Source: Pseudorhodoferax sp. Leaf267 (GTDB lineage: Bacteria; Pseudomonadota; Gammaproteobacteria; Burkholderiales; Burkholderiaceae_C). Taken from it: 64,000 nt of DNA. A program made the translations under genes and the position numbers. Every line of letters starts with the position of its first letter. Positions within the stretch are counted from its first letter, which is position 1. The notes under the pieces were generated by a model. That model worked only from the letters and a program-made list of their open reading frames with translations, searched no databases and was not told the origin of the DNA. Positions 15,356-23,189 of the stretch are shown here, piece after piece. The stretch lies in contig NZ_LMMV01000012.1 in the NCBI RefSeq assembly GCF_001422405.1, forward strand, positions 226,830 through 290,829. The letters run 5' to 3'.

Positions 15356-16861
15356 CTACTTCTTCTTGTTCCAGAACTTGCGCGCTTCGGCGATGCTCTT
15401 CAGAGCCTCGCCGCATTCGCGCGCGTGCGCCGATTGCCGGGCCAGCAGCCAGCCCACGGCGAACCAGGCGCGCGGCTCGCGGTCGGCCGCGGCGCGGTAG
15501 GCCTCCTGCGCGACCACCTCGTCGTAGTAGGCGCCCAGCACGTCCTGCACCGGTGACAGCGCGTCCGTGTAGCGCGCGGCGCGCCTGTCGCCGAAGGCCG
15601 CACCCACGAACTCGGCCAGGTAGCGCAGGCGCTTGAGGCGCTTGCGTGCGCGGTGCTGCGCGTCGGGCGGCAGCGCCTCGAAGGCATGGCCGTCGCGCAG
15701 CAGCTGCGCATGCAGCTTGGAAAGGCGCGTGCGCAGGATGCGGCGCGTCTGCTTGGGCGATGCGCCAGGCGCGGCGCGCGGCGTGGCGGCAAAACCGATC
15801 AGGCCGACCAGCGCGGCCTGGAAATCCGACGCACGCACGGCCTCGCCGGGGCTGGCCTGCGGCGTGGTGTCCTCGGGCAGTGTGAGCACCGGCCCGCCGG
15901 CGGCCACCAGCCGCGGCTGCATCTTGTCGACCAGCTGCTGGCGGTCGCGCGTGGCGCCCAGCGCACGGAAGGTGCGCACCAGCGCGGGCAGCCAGGCCTC
16001 GTCCAGGCCGGCGCCCAGCGGCTGCAGCTCGCGCAGGGCCGTGCGCAGCCGGCGCAGGCCCACGCGCGCCTGGTGGATCTGCGCGGCGTCCAGGCTGCCG
16101 GCCGCGATCTCGCTCGCGTTCGGCAGGATCTGCGCCAGGCAGGCCGCGACCACGGCGCGTTGCAGCGTGGGGCCATCCGGGAAGCCGCCGTTTTCGTCCA
16201 GGCGCGGCGCGCTGGCCTTGACGGCCGGCCGCGTGGACTGGCCCAGCGCCAGGCGCATGCCGCGTTCGGACTTGGACACGGTGCTGAACCACAGGCCATG
16301 GCGCTCGGCCCAGAGCCGGGCCAGCGTGGCCAGGTCGTCCACGTTGCCGTCGACCAGCTCCAGCTCCAGCTCGCAGACCTGGGCGCTGCGCTCGCCGCTG
16401 CCATCGGCCGACGGGGCCAGCACGCGGCCCTGGTCCAGCGCCAGCTCCACCGTGCTGTCGGCAAACTGCTCGTGGCGCGCGATGCGCCAGATGTCGGTCG
16501 CATAGACCTCCACCAGCGGCGCGGGCTGCGCGCCCAGCGCCCGGGCCAGCCGCTCGCCCACCGGCGTGCCCGCATGCCGCGCGGGCAGGGCGGCCAGCGG
16601 CTGCGACTTGCGCGCCGGCCCCAGGTCCACGTTGTGCTCCAGCCGGTGCAGCGGGCCTTCGCCCGCGGCCTTGGCCGTCTGCACCCAGTTGCGGCCTTCC
16701 TTGCGCAGGCGCAGCACCACGCCGTGTGCGGCCAGGTCGCCGCCCTCGGTGTCGTAGTAGCGCGCCTGCAGATGCGTGCGCGTGGACGATGCGCCGAGCA
16801 TGGCGGCCTCGACGGCCTCCAGCCGCTCGGCCGGGACCTGGAATTTGAATTCGATTTCCAT
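15356..16861 (-). CDS. CYTH and CHAD domain protein
   Basis: A 501-residue two-domain protein. The N-terminal CYTH tunnel fold starts with the diagnostic MEIEFKFQVP (E-x-E-x-K) and includes the ARYYDTEGGDLAAHGVVLRLRKEG strand pair. The C-terminal ~290 residues are a CHAD helical domain with IHQARVGLRRLRTALREL and RARKRLKRLRYLAEF, rich in Arg/Lys and His for polyphosphate binding. Related proteins hydrolyse triphosphate (CYTH alone) or localise to polyphosphate granules (CHAD), so a role in polyphosphate metabolism is likely. ATG at 16861 is chosen because the E-x-E-x-K motif must be N-terminal; an ATG three codons upstream is possible. Confidence 0.88.
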   Translation of the reverse strand: MEIEFKFQVPAERLEAVEAAMLGASSTRTHLQARYYDTEGGDLAAHGVVLRLRKEGRNWVQTAKAAGEGPLHRLEHNVDLGPARKSQPLAALPARHAGTPVGERLARALGAQPAPLVEVYATDIWRIARHEQFADSTVELALDQGRVLAPSADGSGERSAQVCELELELVDGNVDDLATLARLWAERHGLWFSTVSKSERGMRLALGQSTRPAVKASAPRLDENGGFPDGPTLQRAVVAACLAQILPNASEIAAGSLDAAQIHQARVGLRRLRTALRELQPLGAGLDEAWLPALVRTFRALGATRDRQQLVDKMQPRLVAAGGPVLTLPEDTTPQASPGEAVRASDFQAALVGLIGFAATPRAAPGASPKQTRRILRTRLSKLHAQLLRDGHAFEALPPDAQHRARKRLKRLRYLAEFVGAAFGDRRAARYTDALSPVQDVLGAYYDEVVAQEAYRAAADREPRAWFAVGWLLARQSAHARECGEALKSIAEARKFWNKKK

Positions 16862-16920
16862 GGGGACCATCAGATGAGAAGGGGCGATGGTCGCACGCAC
16901 GGCTGCACCATCGGTCGTGT

Positions 16921-17964
16921 TCAGCGCTCGCGGCGCCCGCGGAACGCCAGCCAGCCGGCCACGGCCGTGAAGCCGATCACCAGGCTGACGAGGATCCAGA
17001 AGCCGTGCGGGTTCTCCGCCAGCGGAATGCCGCCCACGTTCATGCCGAACAGGCCGGCCAGGATGTTGATGGGCAGCGCCAGCACCGTCACCACCGTCAG
17101 CACGAACAGGCTGCGGCTCGTGCCCTCGTTCACGGCGGCGGCCAGCTCCTCCTGCAGCAGCTTGATGCGCTCCTGCAGCACGGCCATGTCGCGCAGCGCG
17201 ACCGAGAACTCCTCGGTCGACTGGCGCAGGTCGTCCACGTCGCGCTCGGCCATCCAGGCCGGCGGGTGCTGCAGCAGCCGGAACAGCGCGGCCGGCTCGG
17301 GCGCCAGCAGCCGCTGCAGCCGCACCAGGAGCCGGCGTAGCCCGCCCAGGCGCGTGCGCTTGTGGTCCAGCTTGCCGGCCAGCAGCTGGTCCTCGATCTG
17401 GTCCACGCGCCGCGTCACGCCGCGCACCACGTCCACCAGCACGTCGGCCTGCGCGCGCAGCAGTCGCTCCAGCAGCTCCACCGTGGAGCGGATCGGCTCG
17501 CCGCACTTGATGGCCGTGCGCAGCTGGTCCACCGAGCGCAGCGCCGACTGCCGCGCCGTCACGACCACGCGCCGGTCCACGCTGATCCACAGCGTGGCGA
17601 TGTCGGAGGACTCGAACGAGAAGTCGAACTGCACGTCGTTGATGACGGCGATCAGCGCTTCGTCGTCGCGCTCGATGCGCGTGGAGTGCAGGCCCTCGTT
17701 CAGCGTCTCGAAGAAGGTGTCGGACAGTCCCGCATGCCGGCGCAGCCAGCGGTCTGCGCCGGCATGGGCCAGGTTGAAGTGCAGCCACAGGAAGCCGCCG
17801 TCCCCCGCGCCGGGCGTTTGGGCCAGCCAGGCCGCTGCGGCATCGGAATCGATGGCCAGCGCGCCGGCCTGCGGCGCGAAGCGGTAGCCGCAGATCAGGC
17901 CGAACGCGTCCGTGCCGTAGGGGCGGTGTTCGAAGATGCGTTCGTGCAGGCGGTTGCTGTCCAT
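16921..17964 (-). CDS. CorA/ZntB-family divalent cation transporter
   Basis: A 347-residue member of the 2-TM-GxN family. A soluble N-terminal domain and a long helical stalk (with the LLRAQADVLVDVVRGVTRRVDQIEDQLL segment) precede two C-terminal membrane helices. The signature G-M-N sits between them as LFGMNVGGIP, followed by NPHGFW. The loop ending in ENPHGF resembles ZntB (zinc) rather than classic CorA (YGMNFEHMPEL, magnesium). A pentameric pore is expected from the family. The gene is divergent from the acyl-CoA synthetase gene with 142 bp between starts. Confidence 0.85.
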   Translation of the reverse strand: MDSNRLHERIFEHRPYGTDAFGLICGYRFAPQAGALAIDSDAAAAWLAQTPGAGDGGFLWLHFNLAHAGADRWLRRHAGLSDTFFETLNEGLHSTRIERDDEALIAVINDVQFDFSFESSDIATLWISVDRRVVVTARQSALRSVDQLRTAIKCGEPIRSTVELLERLLRAQADVLVDVVRGVTRRVDQIEDQLLAGKLDHKRTRLGGLRRLLVRLQRLLAPEPAALFRLLQHPPAWMAERDVDDLRQSTEEFSVALRDMAVLQERIKLLQEELAAAVNEGTSRSLFVLTVVTVLALPINILAGLFGMNVGGIPLAENPHGFWILVSLVIGFTAVAGWLAFRGRRER

Positions 17965-18106
17965 CCGGTGTCGGGCACGCGAAGGGCGCTCCCACGGCGC
18001 GATGGTGCGTCAGCCATGTGACGGTTTGATGTCGGCCGCATGACGCCTCGGTGGCGCGGGCCCCGGCGCTATGCTGGCGCTCCCCCGCCAACGCCGCCGC
18101 GCCGCC

Positions 18107-19612
18107 ATGAACCTCTGCAGCCTGCTCGCCCAGTCCGCCACGCGCTTTGCCGAGCAGGGCGCCGTCTACCGCGGCACGGCGCTGTGCTGGACGTATGGGG
18201 CGCTGCGCCACCGCGTGGGCTGCATCGCCGCCGCGCTGCGGGCGCGCCACGCGGCCGGCGAGCGCATCGCCATCGCCTCCGAGAACCGGCCCGAGATCGT
18301 CGAGCTGCTGTGTGCCATCTGGGCGGCCGGCATGGTGGCCGTGCCCGTCAACTACAAGCTGCACCCGCGCGAGGTGCGCCAGATCGTGGACGACGCTGGC
18401 GCCGTGCTCACGCTCGCATCCCCCGCGCTCGCGGCGGACCTGCACGCCGCACTGCCCTGCGAGGTCATCGCCATGGACAGCCCGGCCTACGCGGCGCTGC
18501 TGGAGCCGGCCGCGTTCTGCATCGCCGCCACCACGCCCGACACGCTGGCCTGGCTGTTCTACACGAGCGGCACCACGGGCCGCTCCAAGGGCGCGATGCT
18601 GACGCATGGCAATCTGATGGCGATGACGGTGGCGCACTTGGCCGACATGGAAACGCTGGACGCGCAGTGCAGCCAGATCCACGCGGCGCCCATGTCGCAC
18701 GGCTCGGGCCTGTACCTGCTGCCCGCGCTGGCGCGCGGCGCCCGGCAGGTGGTGCCGGCCTCGTCGGCGTTCGAGCCGGCCGAGTTCCTGGGCCTGTGCG
18801 ATGTGCACCCCGGCTGCGGCGCGTTCCTGGCGCCCACCATGGTGCAGCGCCTGCGCGAAGCCCTGGTCGCGCGCGGCGGGCGCCGGCCGGCGCACTTGCG
18901 CAGCATCGTCTACGGCGGCGGGCCCATGTACCTGGAGGAGATCCGCAAGTCGCTGGCCGCGTTCGGCCCGGTGTTCGCGCAGATATACGGCCAGGGCGAA
19001 TCGCCCATGACGATCACCGGCCTGGCCCAGGCCGACCACCGCGTGGACGACGCGGCCGTGCTGGCCTCCGTGGGCTGGCCGCGCACGGGGACCGAGGTGG
19101 CCGTGCTCGACGACGCCGGCCAGCCGCTTGCAGCGGGCGAGCCCGGCGAGATCGTGGTGCGTGGGCCGACCGTCATGGCCGGCTATTGGCGCAACCCCGA
19201 GGCCACGGCCCAGGCCCTGCCGCAGGGCGCGGGCGGCTGGCTGTACACGGGGGACATCGGCGTGCTGGATGCGCGCGGCTTCCTCACACTGCGCGACCGC
19301 TCCAAGGACGTGGTGATCAGCGGCGGCTCCAACATCTACCCGCGTGAGGTCGAGGAAGCCCTGCTGTCGCATCCCGGTGTGGCCGAGGTCTGCGTGCTGG
19401 GCGATCGCGATGCGCAGTGGGGCGAGGTCGTGGTCGCGTTCGTGGTCACCGCTCCCGGCACAGGTGTGCAGCCTGCCGCGCTGGACGCGCACTGCCTGGA
19501 ACGCATCGCGCGGTTCAAGCGCCCCAAGCGCTATGTGTTCGTGGATGCGCTGCCCAAGAGCAGCTACGGAAAGGTGCTCAAGCGCGCACTGCGTGCGCAG
19601 CTGGGCGACTAG
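18107..19612 (+). CDS. AMP-dependent acyl-CoA synthetase/ligase
   Basis: A 501-residue ANL-superfamily enzyme that activates a carboxylic acid through an acyl-adenylate to its CoA thioester. Motif A3 is FYTSGTTGRSKGAMLTH, A5 appears as QIYGQGESPMTITG, the hinge region as YTGDIGVLDARGFLTLRDRSKDVV followed by SGGSNIYPREVEE, and the A10 catalytic lysine as KSSYGKVLKR. The wording is typical of medium/long-chain fatty-acid or aromatic acyl-CoA synthetases of Burkholderiales; substrate is not predictable. ATG 18107 (MNLCSLL) gives the standard N-terminus. Its TAG stop is interlocked with the TAG of the convergent acidic-protein gene in one CTAG. Confidence 0.88.
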   Translation: MNLCSLLAQSATRFAEQGAVYRGTALCWTYGALRHRVGCIAAALRARHAAGERIAIASENRPEIVELLCAIWAAGMVAVPVNYKLHPREVRQIVDDAGAVLTLASPALAADLHAALPCEVIAMDSPAYAALLEPAAFCIAATTPDTLAWLFYTSGTTGRSKGAMLTHGNLMAMTVAHLADMETLDAQCSQIHAAPMSHGSGLYLLPALARGARQVVPASSAFEPAEFLGLCDVHPGCGAFLAPTMVQRLREALVARGGRRPAHLRSIVYGGGPMYLEEIRKSLAAFGPVFAQIYGQGESPMTITGLAQADHRVDDAAVLASVGWPRTGTEVAVLDDAGQPLAAGEPGEIVVRGPTVMAGYWRNPEATAQALPQGAGGWLYTGDIGVLDARGFLTLRDRSKDVVISGGSNIYPREVEEALLSHPGVAEVCVLGDRDAQWGEVVVAFVVTAPGTGVQPAALDAHCLERIARFKRPKRYVFVDALPKSSYGKVLKRALRAQLGD

Positions 19613-20004
19613 ACCGCGTCGTCGTCGTCGCCCGTGCCTTCGATGGCCTCGTCCAGGCTCTCGCCGTCTTCGCCGGCGATGTCGCCCACGTCGCCCAGCG
19701 CATCGGTGCTGGTGCCACCCAGGCCAGGCGTGACGATGCGGTCGGGCAGGATGTCGGCATTGTCGCGGCCACCGTCACCGGCGGCCGACGCGCGCTCGCC
19801 CGTGCCGGTGGCGTCGCTGTCCGAGTCGTGTTCGGAGACGACGGCGCCCCACTCGGCCTGGTTGTCCGGCGCAGTGGCCATCGGGCGCTCGCCCTGCACG
19901 TCGCTGCCGCTATCGGAACTGTTGCTGGGGCCGAGTGCGTCGACGTCGTTGCCCGATGCGCGTGCGGGTGCGGTCTCGCCGCCAAGAATGCTGCTGCGTG
20001 CCAT
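19609..20004 (-). CDS. Acidic, probably disordered hypothetical protein
   Basis: A 131-residue protein extremely rich in Asp, Gly, Ser and Ala with no hydrophobic core, ending in GTGDDDDAV. Features include SSILGGETAPARASGND at the N-terminus and repeated D/S-rich patches (SEHDSDSDATG). I do not recognise a domain. The N-terminal segment may be conserved while the rest is low-complexity. The start MARSSILGG is at 20004. It is divergent from the stress-type SDR (192 bp between starts), whose N-terminal tail is also hydrophilic and disordered, so both may belong to a stress or desiccation response. That is conjecture. Confidence 0.6.
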   Translation of the reverse strand: MARSSILGGETAPARASGNDVDALGPSNSSDSGSDVQGERPMATAPDNQAEWGAVVSEHDSDSDATGTGERASAAGDGGRDNADILPDRIVTPGLGGTSTDALGDVGDIAGEDGESLDEAIEGTGDDDDAV

Positions 20005-20195
20005 GGGATTGCTCCTGTTCGTTGTGTGGCACAAGCTTAGGCACGGCCTCGTGGCGGGCCTGTAGGCCCAGTCGCTTGCGGGCGTAGGAGCGGCGCGCGG
20101 CATCGCGGCTGACAGGCTGCGGCGCAGCCGTCCGAACCCCGGCGCGTCGATCCCGCGTGAGCATGGCGCTTTGCGTGTTCACAGGAGACCTTCGC

Positions 20196-21230
20196 ATGAC
20201 CAGGAAGACCGGCAAGCCCATCGACAGGCCCGAGGCCAGCGCCGCGGCGGATGCCACGGCCCACAAGCAGCAACGCATCCAGCGCGAGCAGGACCACCGC
20301 GACGCCCAGGAGCGCGCGCAGGCCAGGGGCCAGGGCGGCCCGGATGGCACGAGCGGGCAGGCCGCGCCCGGCCCGCACCGCGACGAGCCTGCGCCACCGA
20401 TGTCGCGCCAGCACCTGGCCAAGCCCGGCCACGAAGCCGAGATGACGCAAAAGCCGCGCTTCGAGGCGCCGCACTACAAGGGCAGCGGCAAGCTCGCCGG
20501 CTTCGCCACGCTGATCACGGGCGGTGATTCCGGCATCGGCCGCGCCGTGGCGGTGCTGTATGCGCGCGAAGGAGCGGACGTGGCGATCGTCTACCTCAAC
20601 GAGCACGAGGATGCGGTGCTGACGAAGCAGCATGTGGAGGCCGAGGGCGGCCGCTGCCTGCTGATCCCCGGCGACGTGAAGGACGCGGCCTTCTGCCGGC
20701 GGGCCGTGGAGCAGACCGTGCAGGCGTTCGGCAAGCTCGACGTGTTGGTGAACAACGCGGCCTTCCAGGAGCACGCCAAGGACATCGGCGACCTGAGCGA
20801 AGAGCGCTTCGACGAGACGCTGCGCACCAACGTCTACGGCTACTTCCACATGGCCAAGGCGGCCGTGCCGCACCTGCAGCGGGGCGCCAGCATCGTGAAC
20901 TGCGGCTCGGTCACGGGGCTCAAGGGCAGCAAGCATCTGCTGGATTACTCAGCCACCAAGGGCGCCATCCACGCCTTCACGATGTCGCTGGCCGCCAACC
21001 TCATGGACAAGGGCATCCGCGTCAATGCGGTGGCGCCGGGCCCCGTGTGGACGCCGCTCAATCCGGCCGACAGGCCGGCCGACGAGATCGCGCAGTTCGG
21101 CGGTGCGACCGACATGGGGCGCGCCGCCCAGCCCGAGGAAATCTCGCCGGCGTTCGTATTCCTGGCGGCGCCTTGCTGTTCAAGCTACATCAGTGGGGTG
21201 GTGTTGCCGATCACGGGGTCGGTGGGGTAG
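20196..21230 (+). CDS. SDR-family oxidoreductase with hydrophilic N-terminal extension
   Basis: A 344-residue short-chain dehydrogenase. Residues 1-95 are a charged, Gln/Arg/Pro-rich tail; the Rossmann domain starts around residue 100. It has TGGDSGIG (108-115) for NAD(P) binding, the NNAA segment (186-189), S238 and the catalytic Y251-x3-K255 (YSATKGAIHA), and the GIRVNAVAPGPVWTPL segment. This architecture matches the general-stress SDRs such as YhdF/YhxD/GolD-like proteins. AGGAG lies nine bases before ATG 20196. The C-terminus (GVVLPITGSVG) is of normal length. Substrate unknown; a role in stress tolerance is inferred from the subfamily. Confidence 0.85.
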   Translation: MTRKTGKPIDRPEASAAADATAHKQQRIQREQDHRDAQERAQARGQGGPDGTSGQAAPGPHRDEPAPPMSRQHLAKPGHEAEMTQKPRFEAPHYKGSGKLAGFATLITGGDSGIGRAVAVLYAREGADVAIVYLNEHEDAVLTKQHVEAEGGRCLLIPGDVKDAAFCRRAVEQTVQAFGKLDVLVNNAAFQEHAKDIGDLSEERFDETLRTNVYGYFHMAKAAVPHLQRGASIVNCGSVTGLKGSKHLLDYSATKGAIHAFTMSLAANLMDKGIRVNAVAPGPVWTPLNPADRPADEIAQFGGATDMGRAAQPEEISPAFVFLAAPCCSSYISGVVLPITGSVG

Positions 21231-21252
21231 GGCCAGGCGGCTCCTCGTGAGG

Positions 21253-21287
21253 GCCTGCCGGCGTCCGCCAAGGGCAGGCCGGCAGGC
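21253..21287. terminator. Large inverted repeat between convergent genes
   Basis: Ten-base perfect arms GCCTGCCGGC (21253-21262) and GCCGGCAGGC (21278-21287) are separated by 15 bases. The structure lies between the SDR stop at 21230 and the convergent repeat-protein stop at 21331. No T-run follows on either strand, so it is a candidate Rho-independent-like or processing hairpin rather than a classical terminator. Confidence 0.4.
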
Positions 21288-21330
21288 GCACGGGACGCCG
21301 AACGGCGCCGCGTGCGGTGTGCTCGCGCAG

Positions 21331-21747
21331 TTACTTGGCGGGCGCCATGCCCTTGCCGGTTGCCGGTGCCATGCCCTTTTCGCCATTGGCCTCGGTCGTC
21401 GGCGTGGGCGCCGGGACGCGGGCGGGGGTGGCGCCGGCCTTGGGGGCCATGGTGCCAGCGCGCGTGCCGTCGGCGGCGGACTTGGGGTTCGCCGGTGCGG
21501 TGCCCTTTTCGCCCAGCGACCCGGTCATGGGTGCGGGCGCCTGCACGCGCGCAGGGGTGTCACCTGCCTTGGGCGCCATGCCGCCCGTGCGCCGGCCGTC
21601 GACGCCTGACTTCGGGTCGGCTGGCACCGTGCTCTTCTCGCCGTTGGCCTGGGTCGACGGGGTGGGGGTCGCAGAGGTCTGCGCGAACGCGTGCATGCCG
21701 GCCGTCTGTGCAAGGACGAGTCCCGTGGCGAGTAACAGTTTCTTCAT
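21331..21747 (-). CDS. Secreted protein with tandem 43-residue Pro/Ala-rich repeats
   Basis: A 138-residue exported protein: MKKLLLATGLVLAQTAGMHAFAQ is a classical Sec signal peptide with AFA cleavage site at about residue 22. The mature part contains two 43-residue repeats that begin N/L-GEK and share P-A-x-PKS, D-G-x-R-x-G-x-MAPKAG-x-TPARV and APxPxT, followed by a truncated third copy (NGEKGMAPATGKG). No known domain. AAAGGA precedes ATG 21747. The composition suggests an extended periplasmic or surface polypeptide. It stands alone between two convergent or unrelated genes. Confidence 0.7.
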   Translation of the reverse strand: MKKLLLATGLVLAQTAGMHAFAQTSATPTPSTQANGEKSTVPADPKSGVDGRRTGGMAPKAGDTPARVQAPAPMTGSLGEKGTAPANPKSAADGTRAGTMAPKAGATPARVPAPTPTTEANGEKGMAPATGKGMAPAK

Positions 21748-21950
21748 TTCGATTCCTTTAGCTTTCATCCGCTGCGCCGAAGGTGGCGCGGTTGGGGACA
21801 CCCCCAGCGTAAGAAGCCGCGTGGGGCCAGCCGGTAGGACGAACGCCAGTTGGCGCGCAAGAGGAAGGGGCCGGGCCATGGCAGCAGGCCATGACGGCGT
21901 ACCCTGTCGCTGTTCGCTGTGCGGCGCCCGTGCTGGCGCGCCCTTGCGGT

Positions 21951-22202
21951 TCAGCCGCCCGGGGCCGCGTCCCGCGCGGCCGTCGCGCGCAACTGGCGCA
22001 CGCAATCTTCCAGGCCGGGCACCAGCGCCAGGGAGTCCAGCGCCAGCAGCAGCACGGACACGCGCATGCGGCGCGCATCGTGCATGTCCAGAAGATGTTC
22101 GAGCAGGGTCCGCGCCAGCGTCCGCAACTCATCGTCCACGTCCGCGTCCTGCACGACGGCAAGGCAGTGCTCCAGGGTGGCGCGGGTGGCTGGGGAATGC
22201 AT
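21951..22202 (-). CDS. Small helical hypothetical protein
   Basis: An 83-residue cytoplasmic protein, predicted mostly helical (LEHCLAVVQDADVDDELRTLARTLLEHLLDMHDARRMRVSVLLLALDSL). I do not recognise a family. The reading frame has codon use typical of the neighbourhood and starts at ATG 22202. A longer version from 22358 is open but its added residues look non-coding. It lies between the repeat-protein gene and the Sel1-repeat gene on the same strand, with 98 bp to the latter. Confidence is limited because short open frames are common in such GC-rich DNA. Confidence 0.45.
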   Translation of the reverse strand: MHSPATRATLEHCLAVVQDADVDDELRTLARTLLEHLLDMHDARRMRVSVLLLALDSLALVPGLEDCVRQLRATAARDAAPGG

Positions 22203-22300
22203 GGCGCGCCGAATGTAGGAGCGCCTCGCAGGCACTGGCAAAGAGTCTCCGAGAGTGGCGAGGGGTCTTTCGCCGCCCAGGCGTGGCACGCAGGCGCGGA

Positions 22301-23179
22301 TCAGTTCGCCCTGCTCAGCGCCTGGTAGACCGCCAGGCCACCGCCTTGCGTCACCCAACTCGGAAAGCTCGCCCGCAGCTCGCCATGCTCGTGGTCGTCA
22401 TGCCATGACACGCCTTCGCGCGACTTGCGGATCCAGCTGCGCGCCAGCTCGTGGTCGCGCGGCACGCCGTAGCCGGTCTCGTAGGCGCGGCCCAGCGTGA
22501 ACTGGGCGCGCGGGTTGCCGGCCTCGGCAGCCTTGCGCAACCAGCCGGTGGCGATGGCCAGGTCGCGCGCCACGCCCTGGCCGGCCTCGTAGCCGACATA
22601 CAGCGCAAATTGCGCCTTGGGTGCGCAGCGGTCGTCCTGCGTGGCGCTGGCCGCATACCAGCGCATGGCACGCGCATCGTCCTGCGGCACGCCGCCCGCG
22701 CCGGTGCGGTGCAGGTCGCCCATCATGCATTGCGCGATCACGGCGCCGCCGGCAGCGGCCTGGCCGAACCAGTGCGCGGCCTGCGCCATGTCACGGGTAG
22801 CGCCGCCGCTGCCGTTGAAGTGGTGGAACGCCAGCGCGACCTGCGCCTGGCGGTGGCCCGCTTCGGCCGCGCGCTGCAGCAGCGCCAGCGCACGCGCGCG
22901 GTCGATGCGGCCGCCGCGCGAGCCGTCGTGCCATTGCGCCAGCGTGTAGGCGGCCTCGGCATGGCCTTGTTGCGCGGCGGCCTGCAGCAGCGCCAGCGCG
23001 CGCTGGTGCTGGGCCGCATCGCCATGGCGGGCCAGCAACTGCTGGGCCAGCGCATGCTGCTGCTCGGCGCTGCCGCCGTGCAGCATGGCGTCGCGCTGCC
23101 AGGCGGCCACGGCCGCCGCCAGGCCCAGCGCGACCAGGCCGGCGCGCAGGGCCTTCTTCCTCGTCCAGTGCCGGGCCAT
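22301..23179 (-). CDS. Sel1-like repeat (SLR/TPR) protein
   Basis: A 292-residue protein with an N-terminal signal-anchor (RKKALRAGLVALGLAAAVAAW) and five or six Sel1-like repeats of about 36 residues, each with the A-x-x-x-L-G/A-x-x-y-x-x-G...D-x-x-x-A-x-x-W pattern (QGHAEAAYTLAQWHDG, NPRAQFTLGRAYETGYGVPRD). SLR proteins scaffold protein complexes, often in the periplasm. It begins 10 bp after the MBL-fold lipoprotein gene on the same strand and probably shares its transcript. The partner is unknown. Confidence 0.8.
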   Translation of the reverse strand: MARHWTRKKALRAGLVALGLAAAVAAWQRDAMLHGGSAEQQHALAQQLLARHGDAAQHQRALALLQAAAQQGHAEAAYTLAQWHDGSRGGRIDRARALALLQRAAEAGHRQAQVALAFHHFNGSGGATRDMAQAAHWFGQAAAGGAVIAQCMMGDLHRTGAGGVPQDDARAMRWYAASATQDDRCAPKAQFALYVGYEAGQGVARDLAIATGWLRKAAEAGNPRAQFTLGRAYETGYGVPRDHELARSWIRKSREGVSWHDDHEHGELRASFPSWVTQGGGLAVYQALSRAN

Positions 23180-23189
23180 GGCCTGCCGC

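Noticed and set aside
15356-19492. Very long open frame (over 1300 codons) spanning several genes on the minus strand
   Set aside because: Only its C-terminal ~500 codons are the CYTH/CHAD protein. The rest is antisense to, or in the wrong frame of, the CorA and acyl-CoA synthetase genes and is Arg/His/Gly-rich, typical of shadow frames in GC-rich DNA.
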